The notes under the pieces were generated by a model. The model saw only the letters and a program-made list of their open reading frames with translations, was not told the origin of the DNA and did no database searches. From positions 1,802,501 to 1,866,500 of the forward strand of contig NZ_CP146606.1 of the NCBI RefSeq assembly GCF_032842945.2: a DNA stretch of 64,000 nt. The letters run 5' to 3'. Shown piece after piece: positions 9,018 through 17,064 of this stretch. The position numbers were made by a program, and so were the translations under genes. Origin of the DNA: Roseovarius sp. W115 (GTDB taxonomy: Bacteria > Pseudomonadota > Alphaproteobacteria > Rhodobacterales > Rhodobacteraceae). Numbering within the stretch: the stretch's first letter is position 1; every line of letters starts with the position of its first letter.

Positions 9018-9758
9018 ATGCGACTGGCAAAGAAGAAGGCACTTATCACTGGTGGACGGCAAGGGATTGGCCGTGGCATCGTTGATGCTTTTTTGGCGGA
9101 AGGGGCGCAGGTCTGGACCTGCGGTCGCAGCGCACGGCCAGAAGACTTGCCAGACGCGGTGGGTTGGATGCAGGCAGACGTGTCCCAGGTTGAAGCTGTC
9201 GAGACCTTGGCCGAAGGCTTAGACACACTTGATGTGCTGGTGAACAACGCAGGTGTTCAAGTTGAAAAAACAGTTGTCGACAGCACAGACAAAGATTGGG
9301 ACACGGTTGTAGGCGCGAATTGCTGTGGTGTGTTCAACATGTGTCGTGCGCTGATCCCCAAGATGAATACAGGCGGTGCCATCATTAATATCGGGTCCAT
9401 TTCGGGCCACGTCGCCGATCCCGGCATGGCGCTCTACAATGCGTCCAAGGCTTTTGTGCATGGTTTGACGCGGTCCATTGCGGTGGATCATGGGCCACGA
9501 ATTCGGTGCAATGCAATTTGCCCCGGTTGGATCAACACCGGCATGCTGGAGGCGGGGTTTGATCTGGCGCGTGATCCTGCCGCTGCGCGCAAAGATGCTC
9601 TGTTGCGCCATCCTGTCGGACGCTTTGGACATCCCGAAGACATCGCGGCCATGGCGGTTTGGCTTGCATCTGATGATGCCTCATTTGCGACAGGTCAGAT
9701 GTTCACCGTGGATGGCGGCATGACAGCAGCCTCGCCTCTCAATCCGGGAATGTTCTAA
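9018..9758 (+). CDS. Short-chain dehydrogenase/reductase (classical SDR), second of a tandem pair
   Basis: A 246-residue SDR starting at the ATG at 9018; the frame is open further upstream but those residues only overlap the previous gene. Motifs: TGGRQGIGRG near residue 11, NNAG near residue 78, NIGSISG, and the active-site ALYNASKAF near residue 143. TCGRS after beta-2 has an Arg rather than the acidic residue of the preceding SDR, which may mean a different cofactor preference (NADPH). The stop shares one base with the ATG of the next gene (TAATG), so it is coupled to the 3-hydroxyacyl-CoA-dehydrogenase-type gene. The product probably works in the same pathway; the substrate is unknown. 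Confidence 0.87.
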   Translation: MRLAKKKALITGGRQGIGRGIVDAFLAEGAQVWTCGRSARPEDLPDAVGWMQADVSQVEAVETLAEGLDTLDVLVNNAGVQVEKTVVDSTDKDWDTVVGANCCGVFNMCRALIPKMNTGGAIINIGSISGHVADPGMALYNASKAFVHGLTRSIAVDHGPRIRCNAICPGWINTGMLEAGFDLARDPAAARKDALLRHPVGRFGHPEDIAAMAVWLASDDASFATGQMFTVDGGMTAASPLNPGMF

Positions 9759-10687
9759 TGGCCAATTTTGAAAAAACCGCCTGCCTTGGGGCTGGTGTGA
9801 TAGGTGCAAGCTGGACTGCGCTCTTTTTGGCGTCCGGGCGATCCGTAGCGGTTTACGATCCGGCACCGGACGCGGAAAAACTGGTGCGGGACTACATCAC
9901 ACGCGCCTGGCCTGTCATGGAGGCGCTTGGGTTAACTGAACGGGGTGATCCTGAGGCTGTCACGTTTCATTTGGATGCGAGCGAAGCTGCTAAGAGTGCT
10001 GATTTCATTCAGGAAAGTGTACCTGAACGCATAGCAATCAAGCATGGGCTTTTTGCCGAGATTGAACCACATCTCAAAGTGGACGCGGTTCTTGCCAGCT
10101 CGGCCTCTGGCCTGACGCTTGGGCAGATGCAGGCTGGTTCGAAGAACCCGTCGCGTATGATTTTGGGTCATCCGTTCAATCCGCCGCACTTGATTCCATT
10201 GGTGGAAATCATGGGAAATGAACACACCGCAGAAGGCGTGATAGAGGCGGCGGAAGCATTCTACGCGGATGTGGGAAAAACGACGATCCGAGTACAAAAA
10301 GAAGTGCCGGGCCATGTCGCCAATCGTCTTCAGGCGGCCGTCTGGCGAGAGGCGATCCATCTGGTGCAATCCGGTGTGGCCAGTGTTGCCGACGTGGACA
10401 AGGCAATGAGCGCGGGGCCAGGTTTGCGCTGGGCGGCGATGGGGCCAACGATGCTCTTTAACCTTGGCGCTGGGCCGGGTGGGCTCGCTGCTTTTTGCGA
10501 TCACTTCAGTGATACGTTCAATGGCTGGTGGGATGATTTAGGCGCACCGGTGCTTGATGATCCGACGGCGGATATGTTGGTCGAGGGTGTTGCTGAGGCC
10601 GCAGATGGTCGTTCCGTGCAAGAGTTGTCAGCAGAGCGTGACCGTATGATCCTGGCCATGCAACAAGCCCTGCGTGCAAAACCCTGA
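9758..10687 (+). CDS. 3-hydroxyacyl-CoA dehydrogenase family protein, L-carnitine dehydrogenase-like
   Basis: A 309-residue NAD-dependent dehydrogenase. The N-terminal Rossmann motif GAGVIGASW near residue 11 and an acidic Asp at the end of beta-2 (AVYDPAP) indicate NAD. HPFNPPHLIPLVEI near residue 136 carries the catalytic His of the family, and the C-terminal helical domain follows (from about 190). The single-domain length and motifs fit L-carnitine dehydrogenase or lambda-crystallin-type enzymes better than fatty-acid FadB proteins. It would oxidise a 3-hydroxy acid. Together with the Rieske oxygenase and GlxA regulator this supports a carnitine-like substrate for the cluster, although no betaine-CoA-type thioesterase or BKACE gene is adjacent. 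Confidence 0.82.
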   Translation: MANFEKTACLGAGVIGASWTALFLASGRSVAVYDPAPDAEKLVRDYITRAWPVMEALGLTERGDPEAVTFHLDASEAAKSADFIQESVPERIAIKHGLFAEIEPHLKVDAVLASSASGLTLGQMQAGSKNPSRMILGHPFNPPHLIPLVEIMGNEHTAEGVIEAAEAFYADVGKTTIRVQKEVPGHVANRLQAAVWREAIHLVQSGVASVADVDKAMSAGPGLRWAAMGPTMLFNLGAGPGGLAAFCDHFSDTFNGWWDDLGAPVLDDPTADMLVEGVAEAADGRSVQELSAERDRMILAMQQALRAKP

Positions 10688-10688
10688 G

Positions 10689-11831
10689 TTAAGCCAAGTG
10701 ATCAACCACCTGTAAATGCTGGGCCAGCCTGTCGACCTCGGTCAGGAACCGGGTCACCAGTTTCGGATCGTGTGGCGCGGGGCTTACACCAGCAGGTATT
10801 TCGCGATTCATTACCGCTTCGACGGCCATGGAGACCGGAACGGAAACCAATCGCGCCATAGCCGTGCTGCGCTCATCCCCCCATGCGTCCATGACAAAGG
10901 TCTTGTGCCATACCGACGTGCCTTCGCGTTCGGCTTTGACGTCGACGCAAAGAACCACGCGATCCGGCTCACCTTCGCCATATGCATTTTCGCGCCAGAA
11001 CTGATCCGACATTTCCTTGAGCCGGGCTTCACCCGCATCGCCCTTCAAGGTCTCAATTTCCGCAAAGACATCTGCCCATGCATCGGCCCAACCGTTGAGA
11101 CGCAAGGTGCCGCGCACGAATTCCTTTACACGCCAGGATGGTTCAAAGCGGTAATCCTCCATGAACGGAAGGGAGTCGCGGTTGGGATACACTTCAAAAG
11201 TTTCAGGTGTCGGCAAAGGTGCTTCGTAAGACGTGATTGCGTCCCAGGGTCGTGCGACGTTGAGTTCAGTGTAGTTCCGAATGGATTTCGACGGAGACCG
11301 TAGCGCTTTGAGGACGCCCAAAGGCGACCAACTGAACTTGTAACGAAAGGCATTCGTGATCTTTGGAATGCCGCCGCAATAGGAGAGAAAAGACAGGTCA
11401 TTGACTGCGCTGAAGGCAGGTGAGGCGATGTAGTCGGCAATAAGATGGTGCGCCATCAGGTGGTCGATGCCCGGGTCAAGACCAATTTCGTTGACCACGG
11501 CCACGCCGCGTATGACCGCTTTGGCATGCAGTTCACGCATCTCTGGTGCGATGTAAGACGAAGACACGAAATGCGCGCCCTTGTTGATGCACATCTCTGC
11601 GAGTGGCACATGCCAATCGCCAGGAAGCATCGAGACAACGATATCACCTTCGATCACATCTCCTGAGAGAGTGTCGAAATCAAACGCATGGACGCGGTCT
11701 GTTAGATCGCCAACTGCGGTCAATGCCTTGTCGGTTGTTCTGTTCCAGACCACAACATCATGACCGGCCTCGATAAGTCGCCGCAGTCCTGGAATGGCCG
11801 AAAGACCTGTGCCGCACCAATGTATTGTCAT
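10689..11831 (-). CDS. Saccharopine dehydrogenase-like reductase (glutamate-forming type)
   Basis: A 380-residue oxidoreductase read leftwards from 11831. It begins with a Rossmann fold (CGTGLSAIPGLRR, then VVWNRT after beta-2) and continues with the saccharopine dehydrogenase C-terminal domain (EIGLDPGIDHLMAHHL near residue 115, a strong family motif). In the saccharopine route of lysine breakdown this enzyme type converts saccharopine to aminoadipate semialdehyde plus glutamate. The gene follows a Lys1-like gene by only three bases, so the two form an operon with complementary activities. It ends one base from the convergent dehydrogenase gene at 10687 with no visible terminator between. 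Confidence 0.85.
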   Translation of the reverse strand: MTIHWCGTGLSAIPGLRRLIEAGHDVVVWNRTTDKALTAVGDLTDRVHAFDFDTLSGDVIEGDIVVSMLPGDWHVPLAEMCINKGAHFVSSSYIAPEMRELHAKAVIRGVAVVNEIGLDPGIDHLMAHHLIADYIASPAFSAVNDLSFLSYCGGIPKITNAFRYKFSWSPLGVLKALRSPSKSIRNYTELNVARPWDAITSYEAPLPTPETFEVYPNRDSLPFMEDYRFEPSWRVKEFVRGTLRLNGWADAWADVFAEIETLKGDAGEARLKEMSDQFWRENAYGEGEPDRVVLCVDVKAEREGTSVWHKTFVMDAWGDERSTAMARLVSVPVSMAVEAVMNREIPAGVSPAPHDPKLVTRFLTEVDRLAQHLQVVDHLA

Positions 11832-11834
11832 GTT

Positions 11835-12890
11835 TCAGACCCCTCCAACATGCGTTTGAAACTCTGCCTCCGCCCGCGCCCAGACGCCTTTCTCCAGATT
11901 GTCGAGGCTTTGCAGCGTTGGCAACAGTTGTAAGGCGTAGTCGATGGACGACTCCAACGGCAAAAGCGACGGCAGATTGTCGATGGCCATGACATCCAGT
12001 GGCGGGTTTTCATGCACGCGCACGACCGGTTCGGACCAGCTTGTCGCGGCATCATAGATCGGCACGGGATTGTAGTCGCTGTCAGGGTCGCAGGCCACAT
12101 CACCGATCACGGAAAGCTTTCGGTCAACGGTCAGGGCGGTCTTGGGTACAAAAACCGGTGTGCCCGGGCGCGCGAAGATACAGTTGAGGAAAAGATCATG
12201 GTTCAGGATTTCGGGGAAAGGCCCGCCATGAGCTGTTTCCGCCATATCCCAGCGTGTCGTCGGGACATTCATCGCTTCACACAGATCCGCCGCCCCAGTT
12301 CCAACGCGCCCCAAGGCGCCAATCACGATAGAAGTGGGACGTGGCGCACCTGTTGCATCAAGCTGTGCTTTGAGCTCTTCAAGCAAAGCCGTCTTGTCGC
12401 GATAAGCTTCAACCGCGGCGCACTTTTGCCTATGTTGCTGCGCGGCCCAGGCCAAGAGGCTCACAGCGGCCCCTGCATACCCGGCCCAATAGCCAAATGC
12501 CGCGACACGTCGCCCGGCGTCGTCCACCAGGTATTCAAGATCGTAGAGTGTGCCGCCGCCAGCTTTGAAGCGCTTCAATAGTCTTTGGCCCGAGAATTGA
12601 CCCTTGAACGCATGACCGAACATGATGTGTCTGTGCCGTAGGGGCGTTGCGTCGTCGGGAAGCTCCTTCAGCCCGAAAACAATTGCATCTGATGGCGCAT
12701 CCGGCCAGCTGAACTCAGGAACAATAGTGCACCCTTGGTCACGGTAACCATCGATCGGGATCACGCGGCTGCGACTCTCTTCAACACTCACTTGCATGCC
12801 TTGAGCCAAAAGTGCCGCCGCCCCCTCGGGCGTTAACCCAACGCGATCCTCATTTTCGCGGCTTTCCGCTCTGACCCAGAGATGTGTCAT
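11835..12890 (-). CDS. Saccharopine dehydrogenase (NAD+, L-lysine-forming type, LYS1-like)
   Basis: A 351-residue protein of the alanine dehydrogenase/transhydrogenase fold. The N-terminus (WVRAESRENEDRVGLTPEGA) is the AlaDh/PNT N-terminal signature with the substrate-binding Arg and Glu, and HIMFGHAFKGQ near residue 88 with GGTLYDLEYLVDDAGRR following is characteristic of LYS1-type saccharopine dehydrogenases. VIGALGRVGTGA near residue 190 is the nucleotide-binding loop. It interconverts lysine plus 2-oxoglutarate and saccharopine. The partner saccharopine dehydrogenase of the glutamate type follows after three bases. In this setting the pair more likely serves lysine catabolism than biosynthesis, since these bacteria make lysine by the diaminopimelate route (family knowledge). 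Confidence 0.87.
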   Translation of the reverse strand: MTHLWVRAESRENEDRVGLTPEGAAALLAQGMQVSVEESRSRVIPIDGYRDQGCTIVPEFSWPDAPSDAIVFGLKELPDDATPLRHRHIMFGHAFKGQFSGQRLLKRFKAGGGTLYDLEYLVDDAGRRVAAFGYWAGYAGAAVSLLAWAAQQHRQKCAAVEAYRDKTALLEELKAQLDATGAPRPTSIVIGALGRVGTGAADLCEAMNVPTTRWDMAETAHGGPFPEILNHDLFLNCIFARPGTPVFVPKTALTVDRKLSVIGDVACDPDSDYNPVPIYDAATSWSEPVVRVHENPPLDVMAIDNLPSLLPLESSIDYALQLLPTLQSLDNLEKGVWARAEAEFQTHVGGV

Positions 12891-12923
12891 GTTCGCTCCT
12901 GTCGCAGCACGTATGTTGGTTTT

Positions 12924-13574
12924 CTAGACGTATGTGCGGGCATGGGCACGTTCGGGGGTATCCAGATGAGGTGTGGCATTGAACCCGCCGACCATCAGTG
13001 TCTCATGCACAAAATGCAATCGATGCAGAGAGGCGTTTGTGACCTGCAGCATGATCTTTGCCATGCCTTTCTTGTCGAGATTCAGAGCGTGGCGCATGGC
13101 CACGCCAATTACGCCACCAGACGTTACCAAAAGCGTCCTCCCGGCGGCATTGCACATCTCATCAATGAGATGCGTGATCCGGGACGCAAAGCTGTCAAAC
13201 CTCTCAGGCACGTCGGACAACTGATCGCTCATCCACAAGTCCATCAAGAGCGGCAGATGCGTGGCGAAATCGGCCGTCGACTGCGGAGTTGGCACACCAT
13301 GTTCGGTCAGGGCCGCATCGGCCAGCGCGAAGTAACTCAACTCATTCAGTCTCGTATCTTGGCTGGGTCTGTCGTAGCCCATTGCGCGAGCTGTCTCGAC
13401 TTGCCGGCTTAGGGTTCCGGTCAAAACTCTGTCGAACCGTGGATTGGTTTCACGCAGATGATCGCCGAGCCATTTTGCCTGTTCCCGGCCCAGATCAGAC
13501 AAGCGATCATAGCTTTCTTCGTCGGTCGCAGTGCTGTTGGCCTGACCGTGCCGTACTAAGATGATTTCAGCCAC
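12924..13574 (-). CDS. Histidine phosphatase family protein (phosphoglycerate mutase-like)
   Basis: A 216-residue member of the histidine phosphatase branch. The N-terminal LVRHGQAN near residue 6 contains the phospho-accepting His in the RHG motif; LTGTLSRQVETA holds the conserved Arg, and the second catalytic His lies in LLVTSGGVIG, where Ser-Gly-Gly replaces the usual Ser-His-Gly. That replacement deserves notice, because the second His is normally needed for catalysis; other members do carry this substitution (inference from memory). The substrate is unknown. The gene lies 33 bases upstream of the saccharopine pair on the same strand and may be the first gene of that operon. Confidence 0.82.
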   Translation of the reverse strand: MAEIILVRHGQANSTATDEESYDRLSDLGREQAKWLGDHLRETNPRFDRVLTGTLSRQVETARAMGYDRPSQDTRLNELSYFALADAALTEHGVPTPQSTADFATHLPLLMDLWMSDQLSDVPERFDSFASRITHLIDEMCNAAGRTLLVTSGGVIGVAMRHALNLDKKGMAKIMLQVTNASLHRLHFVHETLMVGGFNATPHLDTPERAHARTYV

Positions 13575-13652
13575 CGCAGTGTGCCCTCGTTACTATCTTT
13601 GCGACACAGTAGCCTTAGTGGCCGCTAGGGTGAAGATGTGGTCGCTCTGGTA

Positions 13653-14366
13653 TCAACTCCAATGTACATCCCCAAGAAATATATAGCCTGCCCCATAAAT
13701 TGTTTTGATCAGTTTTGGGTTTTTTGGGTCTTCATTCAGCTTGGTTCGAAGGCGCGAAATCCGGACGTCCATGGCCCTGTCAAAGCTCTCTCCCGCTGCA
13801 CCGCCCAAAGTCTCTTGCATGGATTGCCGGGAAATGAGGCGCTTGGGACGCTCCAGAAAGAGTCGCAGGACCTCACCTTCGGCATGCGAAAACGGTGTTT
13901 CGATGCCAGCTTCATTGCAAAGGACGTAACGATCGAAATGCGCGATCCAGCCATTGAACGTTGCTGTGTCTCCCTTGTTTTCTGTTGGAGCATCCCGCCG
14001 CAGGTGCGCTCTGATACGTGCAACCACCTCAGATGGGTCAAACGGTTTGATGATATAATCATCTGCTCCAAGCTCTAGCCCAGTGACCCTGTCGCGCACT
14101 TCGGCACGCCCGGAAATGATGATCACCCGTGCACCTTGTTCTAGGGCCAACTGGTGTACCACTGTTAGCCCGTCCTTGTCAGGCAACGAAAGGTCAACCA
14201 GACATACATCTGGTGAGGTTTTCGCCAGTGCTGCTTCAAATTCAGTGGCGCGAGCGAACGACATGGTCCGAAACCCTGCATCTTCCAAAGCACTGGCCAG
14301 TATGGTGCGAATGGCCGGTTCGTCATCGAGAATCGAGATCAGCGGAGCATCTGCAACTTGGGTCAT
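13653..14366 (-). CDS. OmpR-type two-component response regulator
   Basis: A 237-residue response regulator: receiver domain (about 8-120, acidic pair near DDEP, phosphorylation Asp in CLVDLSLPDKDG near residue 57, Lys in IIKPF) and a winged-helix trans_reg_C DNA-binding domain (about 135-230, ending RTIYGAGYIFL). Its start overlaps the stop of the upstream histidine kinase gene by four bases, so kinase and regulator are made together. The operon also holds a DsbA-type isomerase and lies back to back with the acyl-CoA ligase/Liv transporter genes starting at 17065, which are its most plausible target. The region from 13575 to 13652 holds no gene. Confidence 0.92.
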   Translation of the reverse strand: MTQVADAPLISILDDEPAIRTILASALEDAGFRTMSFARATEFEAALAKTSPDVCLVDLSLPDKDGLTVVHQLALEQGARVIIISGRAEVRDRVTGLELGADDYIIKPFDPSEVVARIRAHLRRDAPTENKGDTATFNGWIAHFDRYVLCNEAGIETPFSHAEGEVLRLFLERPKRLISRQSMQETLGGAAGESFDRAMDVRISRLRTKLNEDPKNPKLIKTIYGAGYIFLGDVHWS

Positions 14367-16264
14367 GCACAGACCCCGGACTTGAGAAACTCTTCCAAGG
14401 CGCTTGCGTGAAACGGTTTGCGCATAACCGGTGCGATTTGCCGCGCCGCCCGGTGTAGCGGATCACCTTTCGGTAGTGATGTGATTAGAAACACAGGCCG
14501 TGTGTCGCCAGACAAAGCTTTGATCAGGTCAAGCCCGGTTTCTTCTCCTTCCAGAGAAATATCTGACAGGATTGCAGTGATCTCTGGCATGTTTTGGGCC
14601 AGAGTAATAGCCTCAGGCACGTTCGATGCCTCAATCACGTTGTGCCCCGCATCACGCAGCATATCGCGTATTGAGTCGCGCAAATCGGGGCTGTCTTCAA
14701 CAAGTAGCACTAGTCCCGGCGCGTCGATCCTATCGGTGGCTCGGAAGGGCAGACGCAATGTAACAGAACCGCCTGCAGTATGATTGGCCAAGATAACGCG
14801 CCCGCCCGCCAGTTTTGTCATGTCGTAAACCATCGTCAGGCCAAGCCCCGAGCCTTCGCCGCCTTTGGTTGTGAAAAATGGATCGAACGCATGCGCCAAC
14901 GCCTTTTCCGAAAACCCAGCGCCTGTATCTTGCATGATAAAGTCGATCCAAGTGTCTTGTATTGTCTCAATGCGAAGCGTGATATTGCCCGTATCGCCAC
15001 AGGCGTCACGCGCGTTTATTGCCAGGTTGAGCAGAGAATCCTGCAACATGCCGGGATCGAGCAGACAGGTTCTTTGGCCCACAGCGTTTATCGTCTCAAA
15101 TACCACGTCTTCGGGCAATGTGGATATCACCAAGGTGCTCAGGTCGCTGAGGAAACCAGGGATATCTATGGCCTGTGGTGTATAGTCCCTGGGCCCGGTC
15201 ATATCTGCGATACGATTCAACAAGCTTCCCCCGCGCCGCGCCGCATTGATTGTGGCTGCGATCAACTCTGCACCATCCTCAGGTAGAGCCATGATTTGTA
15301 GGCGTGACTGCATTCCCAGAATGATGGTCAGCAAGTTGGAAAAGTCATGCGCCAGGCCGGACGTAAGCTGCGCGGCCATTTCACGCCGTCGCGTTTGTTG
15401 CAAGGCTGCGCGCGTTTGCGCCTCCTCGGTTATGTCCATCGACAAAATATACACCCCTCCCGTTGCCCGATCAGGCGTGAGTGCCACACGAATTCGGCGC
15501 GAGCTTTCCTCGTGAGTGAATTCAAAGACGCCAGGCGCGCCATCAAACGCATTCTTCAAATGCGGCTCTAGAATAGCAAAGGGTTGCTCTCCGAGTGCCG
15601 TTTTGGGGGTCAGGCCTACAGGGTTGGCTTGCGTTCCGGGCATGATCACACTCAGTCGACGGTTGGAGTAAGTGTAGCGCCAGTCTGGACCGATATGCGC
15701 GATATGTGCGGGAACCATTTCCGTGGTCAGCCGCATGCGCGCTTCTGCTTCGGTGATTTGGCGTTTGGCCTCCTCCAGAGCTGTGATAGTTGCCTCAAGT
15801 TTACGGTTTGCGGAAGTGAGGTCCTGTGAGTAGCTGACAAGTTGATCTGACAGTTCTTCTGATCGCGTGCTGAGCAGTTCTTCTTGTCGGCGGGTTTTTG
15901 TTATGTCTGTATAGACCGTGACCCATCCTCCTTCTGGCAGAGGGGAACCTTCCACCGAGATGATCCGCCCACTGGCGCGCGTACGTTCCATGTAATGTGG
16001 CTCAAACGCGCGTGCGATCTCCACTCTGTCCGCAACGAAGTGGTCGACATCACCGACATCGCCGTAGTCGCCGCGTTCGGCCAGATATCGGATCGTGTCG
16101 GCAAACTGTGCGCCAGGTGTGACCAGAGCCATGGGCAGATCGAACATTTCCTGAAAGCGGCGGTTGCATACCGCAAGATGCAGATCGCGATCATAAATCG
16201 TGAGTGCTTGCTGGATCAGATTGAGACCAGCGATGGTCATCTGTGTTTTGTCAGTTTGGCTCAT
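14363..16264 (-). CDS. PAS-domain hybrid sensor histidine kinase with C-terminal receiver
   Basis: A 633-residue cytoplasmic hybrid kinase starting at the ATG at 16264, which overlaps the upstream gene stop by four bases. Order of domains: PAS-like sensor (about 10-120, ALTIYDRDLHLAVCN), coiled coil (about 125-185), second PAS (about 190-290), HisKA with the phospho-accepting His in GLAHDFSNLL (about residue 310), HATPase_c (NLAINARDACGD, DTGAGFSEKA, GSGLGLTMVYD), and a receiver (about 510-625) with the Asp in ILSDISLEGEE. No membrane segment is visible, so the signal is intracellular. The cognate regulator is encoded immediately downstream. Kinases with this N-terminal PAS often accompany Liv/acyl-CoA ligase clusters; the ligand is unknown. 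Confidence 0.9.
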   Translation of the reverse strand: MSQTDKTQMTIAGLNLIQQALTIYDRDLHLAVCNRRFQEMFDLPMALVTPGAQFADTIRYLAERGDYGDVGDVDHFVADRVEIARAFEPHYMERTRASGRIISVEGSPLPEGGWVTVYTDITKTRRQEELLSTRSEELSDQLVSYSQDLTSANRKLEATITALEEAKRQITEAEARMRLTTEMVPAHIAHIGPDWRYTYSNRRLSVIMPGTQANPVGLTPKTALGEQPFAILEPHLKNAFDGAPGVFEFTHEESSRRIRVALTPDRATGGVYILSMDITEEAQTRAALQQTRRREMAAQLTSGLAHDFSNLLTIILGMQSRLQIMALPEDGAELIAATINAARRGGSLLNRIADMTGPRDYTPQAIDIPGFLSDLSTLVISTLPEDVVFETINAVGQRTCLLDPGMLQDSLLNLAINARDACGDTGNITLRIETIQDTWIDFIMQDTGAGFSEKALAHAFDPFFTTKGGEGSGLGLTMVYDMTKLAGGRVILANHTAGGSVTLRLPFRATDRIDAPGLVLLVEDSPDLRDSIRDMLRDAGHNVIEASNVPEAITLAQNMPEITAILSDISLEGEETGLDLIKALSGDTRPVFLITSLPKGDPLHRAARQIAPVMRKPFHASALEEFLKSGVCA

Positions 16265-16863
16265 GGTTCTGCTTTGGCAGCCCATTCCAGCGCTGCTTCT
16301 AGCCGGTCATCACCCCAAAAAAGCTCATCGCCCACGGTAAAGCTTGGTGCGCCGAAAATGCCGTGACGCATGGCCTCTTCGGTGGTTTCACGCAGGCGAT
16401 GCTTGTTGGGAACCTCTTGCGCCCGTTCAATTATGTCCGTGGGAAGTTTTGCGGCTTCTAAACAAGCGGCGATCACCTCCGGCTCCTCGATGTTCTGTCC
16501 TTCATCGAATTGCATTAAGTAAACGTTTTGGCAAAACGTAACGCCTTGTGGTTCTTCAAGTGCAATCTGTGCCACGCGCGCCGCCAACAGACTGTTTTGT
16601 GGGAAGGGACTGGGATGTCGAAACCGCAAGCCGCAGCGTTCTGCACGCCGCTCCATATCGCGCAGCATGTGTTTTCCCTTGGCGGGATAAACAACGAAAG
16701 GCGATGTGTCCCAGCCTTGCGATTTGAAAATCGGCCCAAGCAGAAAAGGTCGCCAACTCACTTTGACATCCGTTGCTGCAGCCAGGTCAGGCAGTCTCAT
16801 CACACTGAGATAGGAATAGGTCGAGGCAAATTCGAACCAGAAATTCAGCTTGGCTTTTGTCAT
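16261..16863 (-). CDS. DsbA-family 2-hydroxychromene-2-carboxylate isomerase-like protein
   Basis: A 200-residue thioredoxin-fold protein starting at the ATG at 16863. The N-terminal NFWFEFASTYSYL near residue 6 is the hallmark of the HCCA isomerase/kappa glutathione transferase branch, with Ser in place of the redox cysteines; WRPFLLGPIF and the C-terminal GAPSFTVGDELFWGDDRLE are also family features. Known members isomerise 2-hydroxychromene-2-carboxylate in naphthalene breakdown using glutathione. Here it is the first gene of an operon with the histidine kinase and response regulator and is divergent from acyl-CoA ligase and transporter genes, pointing to aromatic or alicyclic acid metabolism. 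An upstream in-frame ATG at 16914 exists but gives an atypical N-terminus. Confidence 0.86.
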   Translation of the reverse strand: MTKAKLNFWFEFASTYSYLSVMRLPDLAAATDVKVSWRPFLLGPIFKSQGWDTSPFVVYPAKGKHMLRDMERRAERCGLRFRHPSPFPQNSLLAARVAQIALEEPQGVTFCQNVYLMQFDEGQNIEEPEVIAACLEAAKLPTDIIERAQEVPNKHRLRETTEEAMRHGIFGAPSFTVGDELFWGDDRLEAALEWAAKAEP

Positions 16864-16935
16864 GTTTCTGCACTCCTGCTCCTTAAATTCCGAATACTGG
16901 CGGCGCGATGTCAAGGGGCGCTTGGAGCTTGTTAC

Positions 16936-16949
16936 AATTCGTAGGAATT
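16936..16949. promoter_or_regulatory. Small inverted repeat in the divergent promoter region
   Basis: A perfect inverted repeat AATTC-GTAG-GAATT lies in the 201-base gap between the divergent isomerase/kinase operon and the acyl-CoA ligase gene. TTGACG at 16970-16975 could be a -35 element for the rightward operon. The repeat is a candidate operator; its short arms make chance occurrence possible. Nothing else stands out in this gap. Confidence 0.3.
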
Positions 16950-17064
16950 TGGAAAACTTCAGGAAAAAGTTGACGTCGACTGTCAGGCGCGCACTCTAGG
17001 AAGTGTTAAGAATCGTCCAATGAATGACGATCCGTTCGCATAGCGGACAACGGGAGGAAAAGAA

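Noticed and set aside
5518..10687. Homarine or glycine-betaine catabolic operon
   Set aside because: Considered because of the Rieske oxygenase and regulator type; rejected because a sulfatase and a carnitine-dehydrogenase-like gene do not fit either and the expected partner genes are absent.
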